Shown here: one piece after another, positions 7,564 through 16,760 of the stretch
How the letters are laid out: each line of letters begins with the position of its first letter
Numbering within the stretch: the stretch's first letter is position 1
NCBI GenBank assembly: GCA_022652985.1
Contig: JALCRY010000002.1
Location: forward strand, 49,185-113,184
Direction: 5' to 3'
Length of the DNA stretch: 64,000 nucleotides
DNA from: Eubacteriaceae bacterium
GTDB taxonomy: Bacteria; Bacillota; Clostridia; Peptostreptococcales; Anaerovoracaceae
The notes under the pieces: model-generated
The model's database searches: none
What the model saw: the letters and a program-made list of their open reading frames with translations, nothing else
What the model was told of the DNA's origin: nothing
Program-made: the position numbers and the translations under genes

Positions 7564-9090
7564 ATGCTTAAGAAATTACAGCACAGAATCATATTGATCA
7601 ACATGCTGCTCGTCGGGGTCATCATTATCTCCGTCGTTGCGGCTATTTGCGTGAACACGTATCGGGAGGCGGCCAGCAATATTACATCCGCACTCTCAGC
7701 TTCATATAAATATTATAAAAACGACGACGATTCGACACCGAACTTCGGCGGAGGCAGCGGCGTCGGCAACGGAACAGGCAACGGCACCCACAGCCAGTGG
7801 GACAAAGATCTGGGCCGCGTATTTACAGTCACAGTCGTATGCGATACCGCGGGCTCGATAAAGTCCACGGTAACAAAATTCGGCACAATGGATACGGCTA
7901 ATCTGCAGACCGCGACCGCGCTCGCTTTCTCATCCGATTCCTCCAGCGGCCGCATCAAGAGCCTCAACCTCGCATATGCCAAGCACATCGATGAAGATAA
8001 GGTCGTCATCGTCTTCGCCGACACTTATACGACTTTATCAGCAGCGCAGACACAGATCACCTCATCCGCACTGATGGGCGGTGCAGCTCTTATCATTCTC
8101 CTGATGATAAGCATCCTCCTGTCGAAAGTAGTCTGCCGTCCGGTCGAAAAGGCCTGGACGCAGCAGCAGCAGTTCGTGGCCGACGCGTCTCACGAACTCA
8201 AAACTCCGCTCACAGTAATACTGGCGAACAACGATATTCTCCTTTCCAAGGGGCATGTCGACAAAACCGTCACCGATCAGAAGCAGTGGGTAGAAAGCAC
8301 CAAAACAGAAGCCGTCCACATGAAGAAACTCGTCGACAACCTGCTGTTCCTGGCCAGATCCGATGCGGCGGAGGCGGCCAGCCAGAAGATCGTCTTCTCG
8401 GAAGTCGTCCTCTCTGATGTAGTAATGGACAGTTATCTTCAGTTCGAACCTGTCGCGTTTGAAAAAGGCGTGCTGATAGACGCGGACATCGAGCCTGCCG
8501 TCAAAGTCAACGGCGATCCGACGCAGCTGAAACAGCTCGCGCATATCCTGATAGACAACGCGATCAAGTATGCAGGCGACAACGGCCGCATATTCATCAC
8601 CGTATCGAAGAACGGTTCGGCAGCCAATTTCTCTGTGAACAACACCGGTCCGGCGATTCCCAGAGAAGATATCAAGCACATATTCGAAAGATTCTATCGT
8701 GCGGACAAAGCCCGCACTCAGGGCAGCGGCTACGGGCTCGGTCTGGCGATAGCCAGAAGCATAGTGGAAAACCATCAGGGCATCATCAGCTGCGTCAGCA
8801 CCGAAGCCGACGGAACTACTTTCACGGCCTCGATGCCGGAAGCGGCAGCCGCAGCATCCGGCAAGTTCAAACGCCAGCCGAAGATAAAACCGTCAAAGAA
8901 TGCACCGGGCGCAGTCAGCACAGCGGACTCCGCATCGTTCAGATCTGACCGCAGCTCAGATGAGCCGCCGGCGGGAGTTATAGACGCCGACTATGAAGTA
9001 GTCGATGACGGCAAAGACACCGGTCTGAAACTCAGTCCCGGCCAGGCGCCTCTTGAGAACAGAAATGCCGGAGCTATAAATAAAAAATAA
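7564..9090 (+). CDS. Sensor histidine kinase
   Basis: This membrane kinase is the partner of the preceding response regulator. The 508-aa protein has a membrane helix at about 9-30, an extracellular region of about 135 residues, and a second helix at about 169-187. The phospho-acceptor His210 follows in DASHELKTPLTV, then an HATPase domain with N, G1 (NTGPAIP) and G2 (GSGYGLGLAIA) boxes up to about residue 430. The outer region has an odd Gly/Asn-rich linker (residues 61-76). The C-terminal 80 residues are a low-complexity, probably disordered tail after the ATPase domain. I see no clear HAMP or PAS domain. Confidence 0.93.
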   Translation: MLKKLQHRIILINMLLVGVIIISVVAAICVNTYREAASNITSALSASYKYYKNDDDSTPNFGGGSGVGNGTGNGTHSQWDKDLGRVFTVTVVCDTAGSIKSTVTKFGTMDTANLQTATALAFSSDSSSGRIKSLNLAYAKHIDEDKVVIVFADTYTTLSAAQTQITSSALMGGAALIILLMISILLSKVVCRPVEKAWTQQQQFVADASHELKTPLTVILANNDILLSKGHVDKTVTDQKQWVESTKTEAVHMKKLVDNLLFLARSDAAEAASQKIVFSEVVLSDVVMDSYLQFEPVAFEKGVLIDADIEPAVKVNGDPTQLKQLAHILIDNAIKYAGDNGRIFITVSKNGSAANFSVNNTGPAIPREDIKHIFERFYRADKARTQGSGYGLGLAIARSIVENHQGIISCVSTEADGTTFTASMPEAAAAASGKFKRQPKIKPSKNAPGAVSTADSASFRSDRSSDEPPAGVIDADYEVVDDGKDTGLKLSPGQAPLENRNAGAINKK

Positions 9091-9096
9091 AACACA

Positions 9097-9119
9097 GCGG
9101 ATCGGTATACCCGATCCGC
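9097..9119. terminator. Bidirectional terminator between the kinase gene and purC
   Basis: Perfect 9-bp arms GCGGATCGG / CCGATCCGC surround a five-base loop. A-rich DNA stands on the left and T-rich DNA on the right, so it can serve both converging genes. Confidence 0.75.
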
Positions 9120-9146
9120 CATTTATTTTCTGAACTTTATATTACG

Positions 9147-10019
9147 CTATTTGAATTCTTTTCCTGTGAGCAGGGCAAATGCTTCCTTATACTTGTCGAT
9201 CGTCTTTTCGATGATCTCGTCAGGGAGCAGATAGTCGCTGTCCGGATTAGCTGTCAGCCAGTCTCTTACAAACTGCTTGTCATATGAAGGCTGTGACTGT
9301 CCCGGCTTATAGCCGTCGAGAGGCCAGAACCTTGAGCTGTCCGGTGTGAGCACTTCATCGCCGAGTACTACATTGCCTTCTTCGTCAAGTCCGAACTCGA
9401 ACTTGGTATCTGCAATGATGATCTTCCTCGAACGTGCATAGTCAGCGCACTTCTTGTAGATTTCAATTGTCTTATCTCTGAGCTCTGTCGCATAGAACTC
9501 GCCTTTGCCCGGATACAGCTTCTCGAGTACTTCGATCGTCTTCTCGTACGATACGTTTTCGTCGTGATCGCCGATCTCCGCTTTTGTGCTCGGAGTGTAG
9601 ATAGGCTCAGGCAGCTGATCTGATTCGATCAGGCCCTCCTTCAGTTTGATGCCGCAGACCTCGCCTGTTTTCTGATAGCTTGCCCAGCCGCTTCCTGTAA
9701 TATATCCGCGGACGATGCACTCTACCGGCAGCATCTCAAGCTTTTTGCACATTGTGCTTCTGCCCTCGAACTCCTCAGTTCTGAAAAACTCAGGCATGTC
9801 GTTGACATCCGTCGAGATGAGATCGTTCGGGATGACATCTTCCGTAAAGTCAAACCAGAACTTTGACATCTGTGTAAGGATCTGTCCTTTCTGCTCTACT
9901 TTATTCTTCAGAATATGGTCGAATGCCGAGATCCTGTCTGTTGCTACCATGATAAGACTGTCGCCATTATCGTAGATCTCACGTACTTTTCCTGATTTAA
10001 CCGGTGTAAATTCTTTCAT
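9147..10019 (-). CDS. purC: SAICAR synthetase (purine synthesis)
   Basis: PurC joins aspartate to CAIR to make SAICAR in de novo purine synthesis, using ATP. The 290-aa protein contains KVREIYDNGDSLIMVATDRISAFD at the N-terminus, CIVRGYITGSGW and ADTKFEFGLDEEG, all hallmark stretches of the family. The start at 10019 is supported by GAGG eight bases upstream; 22 more open codons upstream do not resemble PurC. It stands alone here rather than inside a pur operon. Confidence 0.95.
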   Translation of the reverse strand: MKEFTPVKSGKVREIYDNGDSLIMVATDRISAFDHILKNKVEQKGQILTQMSKFWFDFTEDVIPNDLISTDVNDMPEFFRTEEFEGRSTMCKKLEMLPVECIVRGYITGSGWASYQKTGEVCGIKLKEGLIESDQLPEPIYTPSTKAEIGDHDENVSYEKTIEVLEKLYPGKGEFYATELRDKTIEIYKKCADYARSRKIIIADTKFEFGLDEEGNVVLGDEVLTPDSSRFWPLDGYKPGQSQPSYDKQFVRDWLTANPDSDYLLPDEIIEKTIDKYKEAFALLTGKEFK

Positions 10020-10097
10020 TTCAATACCTCTATACTTTTGATTACCAATAATACGATAGTGATATATTACCACCCCGCGCAGCAAAAATCCACCTGC

Positions 10098-10138
10098 AAA
10101 AAAAACTGCGCCCCGGGGATAATGCCCCGATGCGCAGT
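10098..10138 (-). terminator. Strong terminator of the acetyl-CoA acetyltransferase gene
   Basis: On the minus strand the arms ACTGCGC / GCGCAGT and an inner CGGGG / CCCCG form a long GC-rich stem. It is followed directly by a run of about eight T. It lies about 55 bases after the thiolase stop codon. Confidence 0.85.
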
Positions 10139-10192
10139 CAGTGATCTTTATTAAGTTCCGTGAGCATCCGCAGATCTCACTTTACTCCTGTA

Positions 10193-11377
10193 CTAGTCAC
10201 AGAGTTCTACAGCACATGATGTTCCCATGCCGCCGCCTATGCACAGTGTAGCGAGGCCCTTCTTTGCGCCCCTCTTCTGCATTTCATAGATCAGTGTGAT
10301 AAGGATACGAGCGCCGGATGAACCGATCGGATGTCCGAGTGCGATAGCTCCGCCGTTAACGTTGAGCTTTTCAGGATCCCATCCCATTTCCTTGCCTACT
10401 GCTACAGACTGAGCTGCGAAAGCTTCGTTTGCTTCAACGAGATCAAGATCTGCAACTGTCCAGCCTGCCTTCTCGAGGCACTTCTTTGATGCAGGAACAG
10501 GTCCGATTCCCATGATCGAAGGGTCAACGCCTGCCGATGCATAAGAAACGATCTTAGCCATAGGCTTGAGTCCGAGCTCATCAGCCTTGTCCTTCGACAT
10601 TACTATCAGAGCTGCTCCGGCGTCATTGATTCCGGATGCGTTGGCAGCTGTTACCATGCCGTCCTTCTTGAATGCAGGTCTGAGCTTGCTGATGCCTTCA
10701 GCTGTAACGCCGTCTCTCGGGAATTCGTCAGTATCGAAGATGACCGGATCACCCTTTCTCTGAGGGATCTCAACAGGAACGATTTCGTCCTTGAATCTGC
10801 CGGCCTTGATAGCTGCTACTGCCTTCTGCTGTGAAGCTGCTGCAAACTCGTCGAGCTCTTCTCTTGTGAGTCCCCACTGCTCTGCAACGTTCTCTGCAGT
10901 AATACCCATGTGATAGTGGTTGAAGATGTCGAAGAGTCCGTCTTTGATCATGATGTCTTCTGCTTCATAGCTGCCCATACGAGCTCCCCATCTTGCTTTA
11001 TGATCTGCGAAAGGTGTTGTCGACATGCTCTCAGCTCCGCCTGCAACGATGATATCAGCGTCGCCTGCTTTAATGATCTGAGCTGCAAGTTCAACAGTCC
11101 TCAGGCCCGATCCGCAAACCTTATTTATTGTCATTGCAGGGATTTCCTTAGGAATGCCTGCAGCGAGTTCGATCTGTCTGGCAACGTTCTGGCCCTGACC
11201 TGCCTGAAGAACGCATCCAAGTATGACTTCATCGATCATTTCAGGTTTGATTCCTGCTCTTTCAACTGCCGCTTTAACAGCTGTAGCGCCGAGCGTAACA
11301 GCTGATACATTTTTCAGCGATCCGCCGAAGCTGCCGATAGGAGTTCTTGCTGCTGATACGATTACTACTTCTTTCAT
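10193..11377 (-). CDS. thlA: Acetyl-CoA acetyltransferase (thiolase)
   Basis: The thiolase condenses two acetyl-CoA to acetoacetyl-CoA, or the reverse, as the first step of butyrate-type fermentation. The 394-aa protein has all catalytic residues: Cys88 in [10 protein letters not shown], the NEAFAAQ loop, the His in [12 protein letters not shown] and the second Cys in CIGGGMG. AGGAGG stands just before the start. It has its own promoter and strong terminator, so it is a single-gene unit. Codon use is strongly biased, suggesting high expression. A second, divergent thiolase lies at 43811-44995. Confidence 0.93.
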   Translation of the reverse strand: MKEVVIVSAARTPIGSFGGSLKNVSAVTLGATAVKAAVERAGIKPEMIDEVILGCVLQAGQGQNVARQIELAAGIPKEIPAMTINKVCGSGLRTVELAAQIIKAGDADIIVAGGAESMSTTPFADHKARWGARMGSYEAEDIMIKDGLFDIFNHYHMGITAENVAEQWGLTREELDEFAAASQQKAVAAIKAGRFKDEIVPVEIPQRKGDPVIFDTDEFPRDGVTAEGISKLRPAFKKDGMVTAANASGINDAGAALIVMSKDKADELGLKPMAKIVSYASAGVDPSIMGIGPVPASKKCLEKAGWTVADLDLVEANEAFAAQSVAVGKEMGWDPEKLNVNGGAIALGHPIGSSGARILITLIYEMQKRGAKKGLATLCIGGGMGTSCAVELCD

Positions 11378-11392
11378 GTTTTTCCTCCTCTT

Positions 11393-11406
11393 GAGACAAA
11401 TGTCTC
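11393..11406. promoter_or_regulatory. Palindrome in the thlA leader
   Basis: GAGACA-AA-TGTCTC is a perfect inverted repeat just upstream of the thlA ribosome binding site. It may be an operator or a leader hairpin. Confidence 0.4.
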
Positions 11407-11442
11407 TAATCTACATTATTGTTTTGGTAATCAGACAAAAAC

Positions 11443-11471
11443 AATATACCGTAAAACATCACTGTTTTCAA
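11443..11471 (-). promoter_or_regulatory. Promoter of thlA
   Basis: On the minus strand TTGAAA (11471-11466), a 17-bp spacer and TATATT (11448-11443) form a good sigma-A-type promoter about 66 bases before the start codon. Confidence 0.7.
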
Positions 11472-11489
11472 GCTAAATCTCTATTTCTG

Positions 11490-12482
11490 TCACTTTCCGC
11501 CGACAGCTTCCCAGGCAACGGGAGCAATAGGAGCAGCTTTTCGGTCGGACTTGAAATTTACGATATATTTTTCGATCATTCTGCACGGTTTGTAGGCCAT
11601 CTTCGCTTTCCGGAGGTTCGGCAGGTCCATATCTTCTTCCCTGTTGATATACCTGATATACTCCGGAAGATGCGCACAGAACTCCTTCGTGATCGCCGGA
11701 TAAAGTCCGCGTATCGACGCGTCCGCCTTTTCCACATGACACGTTACAGTTTTGCGGTTCAGCTGTCCGCCGATCGACATAGCCTTCATCTCGCCGTCGA
11801 TATAGATCGCACCGGCAAAATATCCGACCGTCTCCAGATTTCCCAGCACATCGCCCATCGCCTTCTGTTCCAGTTCGAGCATATGCCTTTCATCAGCCGG
11901 AAGATCAGCCTTGCCTTCTTCCCACGAATCCAGGAATTCCAGTGCTTCCTGCGCATCGTCTGAAGTCAGCTTCCTGTATTCGTAAATATAATTCTTGAGG
12001 AAGTAATTCAGGTGATTCTTCTTCTGGTGGTACGCCCTGCCCTTGAGCTCCACAAGATCCGTGCGGTGATACATATAGTCATAATTCGCGCGGTCCGAAA
12101 TATACACGAGCTCATCCGGGAACGCCGCATACAGGGTATCCGTAAGATGATAAGGGATCAGCCTCATTGTGAACAGCTGTCCGGCATCCTCGAAACGCTT
12201 TTTGCATTCCAGAACGCATTCCCGCAGCTGAAAGGAATCATACTCGCCCGTCGGGCTGAGCGGCATATTCATAAAATGAACAGTCACGCCCTCCTCCAGC
12301 TCAAGATGGCTTATACCTTCCACGCACATATAGCCGTTGATCACTTCCCAGCTGAACTCGTTGATCTCGCGCCACATATACAGCGACGAAAACGAAAGAC
12401 CGGAAGTCCTGTGATCAACGGCATTGAGATACTGCTCCATTTCGTCCTTGCATCCCAGCGTTACTTTATTTTTAAAAATCAT
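11490..12482 (-). CDS. DUF2156 (phosphatidylglycerol lysyltransferase C-terminal-like) protein
   Basis: The 330-aa soluble protein resembles the DUF2156 family, a double GNAT-like fold also found as the catalytic domain of MprF-type aminoacyl-phosphatidylglycerol synthases. Characteristic stretches are FSSLYMWREINEFSW near residue 30, GRAYHQKKNHLNYFLKNY in the middle and REEDMDLPNLRKAKMAYKP near the C-terminus. There are no membrane helices, so it is not a full MprF flippase. It may transfer an aminoacyl group from a charged tRNA to a lipid or peptide, but the acceptor is not predictable. It is the last gene of the surE operon. Confidence 0.8.
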   Translation of the reverse strand: MIFKNKVTLGCKDEMEQYLNAVDHRTSGLSFSSLYMWREINEFSWEVINGYMCVEGISHLELEEGVTVHFMNMPLSPTGEYDSFQLRECVLECKKRFEDAGQLFTMRLIPYHLTDTLYAAFPDELVYISDRANYDYMYHRTDLVELKGRAYHQKKNHLNYFLKNYIYEYRKLTSDDAQEALEFLDSWEEGKADLPADERHMLELEQKAMGDVLGNLETVGYFAGAIYIDGEMKAMSIGGQLNRKTVTCHVEKADASIRGLYPAITKEFCAHLPEYIRYINREEDMDLPNLRKAKMAYKPCRMIEKYIVNFKSDRKAAPIAPVAWEAVGGK

Positions 12483-12507
12483 TTTCTCTCTTATCCCTCT
12501 TTTCCGG

Positions 12508-13077
12508 CTACTTGACGATAGCCGATATTTCCTTGAAGCCGGGAGTCTTCGATCCTTCCATCATCTCGAACAAGGCGGCTTCGTATGTAGTAATGACAGC
12601 GCCGGCATGTGTCATGCGGCGTTCCGACATCTTTTTGTCGTTCTTGTGTCTCGATTCGATGCAGTCGCTGATGACGAAAACATTGTAGCCCTCCTGCAGC
12701 AGTGCGAGCGCCGTCTGCTCAACACATACATGCGCTTCTATTCCGATGAGGATGACCGTTTCCCGGCCGGATTCCTCGAGCGCGTTTCTGAACTCATCCG
12801 TCAGCAGTGCGCTGAATGTATTCTTTTCAATAGGAGTGAACTCGCCGAGAGCCTCTTTGACCGGGCCGACCGTTTCGCCGAGTCCCTTCGTGTACTGCTG
12901 CGTAACGAGAACAGGCACATTCAGAGCCCGCGCGCCCTTTATGAATTTGACCGCCGTCTCGATCAGTTCTTCACTGTCGTGCATCGCAGGCACGATATGC
13001 TCCTGGAAGTCAATAGCTGCTACGATCGCATCGTCTCTCTCGATCATCAGTGCTTTCAGCAATTCCGGTTTTTTCAT
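12508..13077 (-). CDS. Isochorismatase-family hydrolase
   Basis: The 189-aa cysteine hydrolase has the isochorismatase/nicotinamidase fold. The catalytic triad is visible as Asp23 (AAIDFQE), Lys85 (PIEKNTFSA) and Cys118 (EAHVCVEQT), with the usual cis-peptide position just before the Cys. Its substrate is uncertain. The metal-binding histidines typical of nicotinamidase are not obvious, so it belongs to the general YcaC-like branch. AAGGAGG precedes the start, and it lies between surE (15 bp) and the DUF2156 gene (25 bp). Confidence 0.87.
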   Translation of the reverse strand: MKKPELLKALMIERDDAIVAAIDFQEHIVPAMHDSEELIETAVKFIKGARALNVPVLVTQQYTKGLGETVGPVKEALGEFTPIEKNTFSALLTDEFRNALEESGRETVILIGIEAHVCVEQTALALLQEGYNVFVISDCIESRHKNDKKMSERRMTHAGAVITTYEAALFEMMEGSKTPGFKEISAIVK

Positions 13078-13092
13078 TTTGTATTCCTCCTT

Positions 13093-13866
13093 TTAAATCA
13101 AATCGATGTTCCACTTTTGCAAACTTTCGATTTTATCATGCGCGGTCGAATCGTACATGATCGGGGTAATGCTGGCATACCCTTCCTGCACGGCTATTAC
13201 ATCTATGGTAATGTCGTCGCTGTCGTACACTATCGGGTCGCCTGCATACCAGTATTCGGTAATGCCGTTGTCATTTTTGTGCGGGGTGAACCATTCGTCG
13301 TATTCTCTCCTGCCGATCCTGGTGATCATTGTTCCCTTGATCTCGTCTGCCGGCAGGTTCGGGGTATTGATATTCACTATCATCGACGAATCCATCTTGG
13401 CCGCCACTTTCGGATATACCAGCTGCGCCAGCCTGCATGCAGCCTCGAAATGTTCGGGCTTATGCGATGCCACTGACACCGCCACAGAGGGCTTCCCGCA
13501 GATCGCGCCTTCCACGGCTGCTCCGACAGTTCCGCTGTATATCGTATCGGTCCCAAGGTTCGATCCTTCGTTGATCCCGGAATACACTATGTCGATATCG
13601 ATCCCCTGCGAATGCAGATAACGTATGCCCAGCATCACGCAGTCCGCCGGAGTGCCGTTGACCATCATAGCCATTACTGCACCTTCATAGCTGACCTCCG
13701 TGATCTGCATCGGTTTTTCCATGGAGATGCTGTGGCTCTTGCCGCTCTGCTGCGTCTCCGGAGCACAGATGTAGATCTCCGCGCCTTCTATCGCGGACAT
13801 GGCCGTTGTCAGTTCGCGTATCCCGCGTGCCTTTATTCCGTCATCGTTTGCGATCAATATTTTCAT
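13093..13866 (-). CDS. surE: 5'/3'-nucleotidase SurE
   Basis: SurE is a metal-dependent nucleoside monophosphate phosphatase. The 257-aa protein starts MKILIANDDGIKARGI, with the metal-binding DD pair at residues 8-9. It continues with the APETQQSGKSHSIS loop (S and N ligands), NGTPADCVMLG and YSGINEGSNLGTDTIYSGTVGAA, all diagnostic. It is the first gene of a three-gene minus-strand operon and is divergent from the glyoxalase-like gene. Confidence 0.95.
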   Translation of the reverse strand: MKILIANDDGIKARGIRELTTAMSAIEGAEIYICAPETQQSGKSHSISMEKPMQITEVSYEGAVMAMMVNGTPADCVMLGIRYLHSQGIDIDIVYSGINEGSNLGTDTIYSGTVGAAVEGAICGKPSVAVSVASHKPEHFEAACRLAQLVYPKVAAKMDSSMIVNINTPNLPADEIKGTMITRIGRREYDEWFTPHKNDNGITEYWYAGDPIVYDSDDITIDVIAVQEGYASITPIMYDSTAHDKIESLQKWNIDLI

Positions 13867-13894
13867 GCTTATTCCTTCTCCCTTAAAAATGACT

Positions 13895-13923
13895 TTGATT
13901 ATTATATCACATAATGGTATGAT
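13895..13923 (+). promoter_or_regulatory. Promoter of the glyoxalase-like gene
   Basis: TTGATT (13895-13900), a 17-bp spacer and TATGAT (13918-13923) lie just before the AAAGGAGG ribosome binding site. A TATAAT on the opposite strand inside the spacer (13901-13906) may serve surE. Confidence 0.55.
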
Positions 13924-13947
13924 TCAAACATCAAAGGAGGTTACACA

Positions 13948-14313
13948 ATGTTTAAATTCACACACTATAATTTCAACGTGCTCGATCTGGACAGGAGCAT
14001 CGCTTTCTATAAAGAGGCGCTCGGCCTCGAGCCTGCGCGCACCAAGGAAGGCCCGAACGGCAGCTTCAAACTCGTATACCTGCACGACAAGGATACGGAT
14101 TTCGAGCTTGAACTCACCTGGCTGGCTGACCGCACAGAACCGTACAATCTCGGCGAATGTGAATTTCACCTGGCAATGGCGACACGCGACATGGACGCCG
14201 CGCACAAGAAACATGAGGAGATGGGATGCATCTGCTTCGAGAATCCGGCCATGGGGATATACTTCATTACCGATCCGGACGGCTACTGGATCGAGATAGT
14301 TCCCTGGAGATAA
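13948..14313 (+). CDS. VOC-superfamily glyoxalase I-like protein
   Basis: The 121-aa protein forms one vicinal-oxygen-chelate unit pair like short lactoylglutathione lyases. Visible are the N-terminal His6 in THYNFNVLDLDRSIAFYKEALGL, an ELELTW strand with Glu, the EFHLAM His, and the C-terminal DPDGYWIEIVPW with the final metal-ligand Glu. It could detoxify methylglyoxal with a thiol cofactor. The family is broad, so the substrate is inferred. A strong AAAGGAGG site and its own promoter and terminator make it a single-gene unit. Confidence 0.85.
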   Translation: MFKFTHYNFNVLDLDRSIAFYKEALGLEPARTKEGPNGSFKLVYLHDKDTDFELELTWLADRTEPYNLGECEFHLAMATRDMDAAHKKHEEMGCICFENPAMGIYFITDPDGYWIEIVPWR

Positions 14314-14336
14314 AAATCATCGTTACTGAATATATA

Positions 14337-14363
14337 AACCTGCCTGCCCGGGCGGGTTTTTTT
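14337..14363 (+). terminator. Terminator after the glyoxalase-like gene
   Basis: Arms of eight pairs (14337-14344 and 14351-14358, one T-G pair) enclose TGCCCG and run into a tract of seven or more T. Confidence 0.8.
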
Positions 14364-14402
14364 CTGTCCTGAAACCTGTCTGATTATTTTTGCGCAAAAC
14401 TC

Positions 14403-14465
14403 TTGACACCGACAGGTGCCGGAAGTATATTATAGGCGTAATGGTTAGTTAGTCAAGTAACTAAC
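14403..14465 (+). promoter_or_regulatory. Promoter and YtrA-type operator of the GntR-ABC operon
   Basis: TTGACA (14403-14408), exactly 17 bp and TATATT (14426-14431) make a near-consensus promoter. Directly at and after the expected start site is a perfect inverted repeat, GTTAGTTA / TAACTAAC (14444-14451, 14458-14465), with a six-base spacer. Its place suggests it is the binding site through which the GntR protein represses its own operon. Confidence 0.75.
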
Positions 14466-14522
14466 TAATACGCCGAGCGGATGCAGCGCGCAGTCATCCG
14501 GTCCGGCTGAAAGGAAAAGGAT

Positions 14523-14891
14523 ATGAAAATCAATTATGAATCTGAGAAGCCTATCTTCATGCAGCTGGCAGAAGAAATAGAAAACGCCGTCATTTCGGGA
14601 GCTTTTCCCGAAGGTGAACAGATACCTTCGATCACCGAACTGTCGGCAACGCTGAAAATCAATCCGGCCACTGCCAACAAAGGTGTGAATATGCTGGTGG
14701 ATGCGGGGATCGTGTACAAGAAACGCGGGCTCGGCATGTTCGTGCAGGAAGGAGCAGTAAAAATGCTTACCGAAAAGAAAAAGAACGAGTTCATTGAAGA
14801 ACACATAACCGCTCTGGTGGACGAGGCGAAAAAACTCGGCCTCACGAAAAAAGATGTGCTTTCGATCATAGAGAAGCAGTTCGATAAATAG
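14523..14891 (+). CDS. GntR-family regulator, YtrA subfamily
   Basis: This 122-aa repressor has an N-terminal winged helix-turn-helix (residues about 10-77, with PSITELSATLKINPATANKGVNMLVDAGIVYKKRG as recognition region). A short helical C-terminal tail follows, the size and layout of the YtrA subfamily. Members repress the ABC transporter genes that follow them and often respond to cell-wall-active compounds. The ABC gene begins 19 bases later, and an inverted repeat overlaps the promoter. Confidence 0.9.
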   Translation: MKINYESEKPIFMQLAEEIENAVISGAFPEGEQIPSITELSATLKINPATANKGVNMLVDAGIVYKKRGLGMFVQEGAVKMLTEKKKNEFIEEHITALVDEAKKLGLTKKDVLSIIEKQFDK

Positions 14892-14910
14892 AAGGAAGGA
14901 TGAAGATACG

Positions 14911-15768
14911 ATGTTAGAAGTCAAGAACCTGTGCAAAACATACAGGCGCAATGAAGCACTCACCGATGCGAATATCCGGTTTGAAGAGGACAAGATCTAC
15001 GGGCTGCTCGGCAGGAACGGAGCCGGCAAGACGACGCTCCTGGACTGCATCACCGGACGGATATTCCCGACGAGCGGAGAGTCGCTCCTGGACGGAGAAC
15101 CGACAATTGAAAACGATGCGGCTTTATCGCAGATATATCTCATGGCGGAGCAGACGCTCTTCCCGGAAAGCATGAGAGTGGCGGATGTAATGAAATGGAC
15201 AAAGAATTTTTATCCGTCGTTCGACATGCAGTACGCGGAAAAGATCTCCAGGGAGTTCGGTCTGGACCCGCGCAGAAAAGTTAAGGAACTGTCGACAGGA
15301 TATTCGTCGATACTGAAATGTGTCGTCTCGCTTTCCGTCAACACGAAGTACGTGATCTTTGACGAGCCGGTGCTCGGGCTGGACGCGAACCACCGCGAAC
15401 TGTTCTATACATTACTGCTCAAAAAGTATGCGGAAAAGCCGTTCACGGCAATCATTTCCACGCACCTCATCGACGAAGTGGCCAACCTGATCGAGGATGT
15501 CATCATCATCGACCACGGCCGCGTCATGACGCAGCAGCCGTGCGAAGAGCTTCTGGCCAGCGGCTACTCGGTCAGCGGCAAAGCGGCGGATGTGGATGCT
15601 TTCATTCAGGGACGCAATGTCCTCAGCATCGACCAGATCGGCGGTCTCAAAACGGCGTGCATTATGGAAAAGCCGGACCGCTCGCAGATACCGCTTGAAC
15701 TCGAAATCTCGAAGTTGGATCTGCAGAAGCTTTTCGTGCAGATGACGAATACAAAGGAGAGTGTGTGA
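14911..15768 (+). CDS. ABC transporter ATP-binding protein (YtrB-like)
   Basis: This cytoplasmic ATPase of an ABC transporter has 285 aa. The Walker A is GRNGAGKTT (34-42) and Walker B is YVIFDEPVLGLD. The signature motif is ELSTGYSS instead of LSGGQ, which is usual for the YtrB branch, and the switch His is in STHLIDE. The last 80 residues are an accessory domain. It works with the permease encoded next, and both are under control of the GntR protein. The substrate cannot be read from sequence; export or sensing of antimicrobial peptides is the common theme. Confidence 0.92.
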   Translation: MLEVKNLCKTYRRNEALTDANIRFEEDKIYGLLGRNGAGKTTLLDCITGRIFPTSGESLLDGEPTIENDAALSQIYLMAEQTLFPESMRVADVMKWTKNFYPSFDMQYAEKISREFGLDPRRKVKELSTGYSSILKCVVSLSVNTKYVIFDEPVLGLDANHRELFYTLLLKKYAEKPFTAIISTHLIDEVANLIEDVIIIDHGRVMTQQPCEELLASGYSVSGKAADVDAFIQGRNVLSIDQIGGLKTACIMEKPDRSQIPLELEISKLDLQKLFVQMTNTKESV

Positions 15769-15769
15769 C

Positions 15770-16549
15770 ATGAATTTTAGTACAGCTGCAAAATACCAGT
15801 TCCATGATGGAAAGAAATCCCTGATCGTTTTCGGGATCGTCATGGCTTCGCTGCTCGTTATATTCCTTATATTGGCCCTGATTGCTATGGTATGGGTCGA
15901 TGCCCCTGGCAGCGTCGTCGATTTAGGCACAGCAACAGACGTCAATATCTGGCAGTATATGCAATTCCTCGAAGTAACGTCCGGGTTCTTCCTGGCCGTA
16001 TTCGGCATGTGCTCCTATAAAGAAAACTTCCTGATGATGACTCAGAACGGCGTATCGAGAAAAACGATATTCCTTTCCCGAGGGGCAGTTTTCGCAGAAG
16101 TGGCAGCGCTGGTATTCGCGGGATGCGCCGCATTTTATTACCTCACAATGGTCGTTCTGAAGATAATTACTTCTATCATCGGAGAAAAATACATATTCAG
16201 CCTCGCCTTCTGGCAGCCGGGCACCAACCCGATAACGTCAAGCATTGAAGTGATCATTGTATTTATCACAGTCATGTTCGTCGGTTATTTCATCACGGTG
16301 CTTTTCTACCGTATGAACAAAGCCGGCAAGATCGCTGTCCCGATCGCACTGCTGATACTGCTCAACACCGTTCCATTAGTCGACAACATGCTTAACAGCG
16401 GCAGAATCCTGATGACTGCCGAAAACATCATCAGCTGGGCGGCAAGTACGCCGATCAACGGAATCATTTTCGATCTGATCATCATCGCAGTATTCGGCTG
16501 CGCATCATGGCTGATCATGAGGAAAGCTCCGGTGAAAAGAGTAAACTAA
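15770..16549 (+). CDS. ABC transporter permease, six-helix type
   Basis: The 259-aa membrane protein has about six hydrophobic helices (roughly residues 20-45, 60-85, 105-130, 165-190, 198-220 and 230-250), consistent with the permease half of a YtrB-type exporter. I chose the ATG at 15770, ten bases after AAAGGAG. A GTG three codons earlier lies right against the binding site, and the ABC gene's stop falls between. It has little sequence conservation, so assignment relies on topology and gene order. Confidence 0.82.
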   Translation: MNFSTAAKYQFHDGKKSLIVFGIVMASLLVIFLILALIAMVWVDAPGSVVDLGTATDVNIWQYMQFLEVTSGFFLAVFGMCSYKENFLMMTQNGVSRKTIFLSRGAVFAEVAALVFAGCAAFYYLTMVVLKIITSIIGEKYIFSLAFWQPGTNPITSSIEVIIVFITVMFVGYFITVLFYRMNKAGKIAVPIALLILLNTVPLVDNMLNSGRILMTAENIISWAASTPINGIIFDLIIIAVFGCASWLIMRKAPVKRVN

Positions 16550-16613
16550 CGGGATGCAGGACTGCTGTCAGATGACAGAACCGTCAAAGGATCACGCGGC
16601 TCATATGACATAT

Positions 16614-16653
16614 AAGACCGGTACGCTGAAATTTCAGTGTCCGGTCTTTTTTT
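16614..16653 (+). terminator. Terminator of the GntR-ABC operon
   Basis: AAGACCGG / CCGGTCTT arms (16614-16621, 16641-16648) with an inner pairable CTGAAATTTCAG form a long stem followed by TTTTTTT. Confidence 0.88.
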
Positions 16654-16760
16654 CGATAAAAGAATGGAAACGTCCGGCCGAGGAACATGATCAATGCTGC
16701 CCATAATTGAAGCAGTAATACTCTGAACCGGTATTACGTATTATCTGTTGTTGTTCCGGT

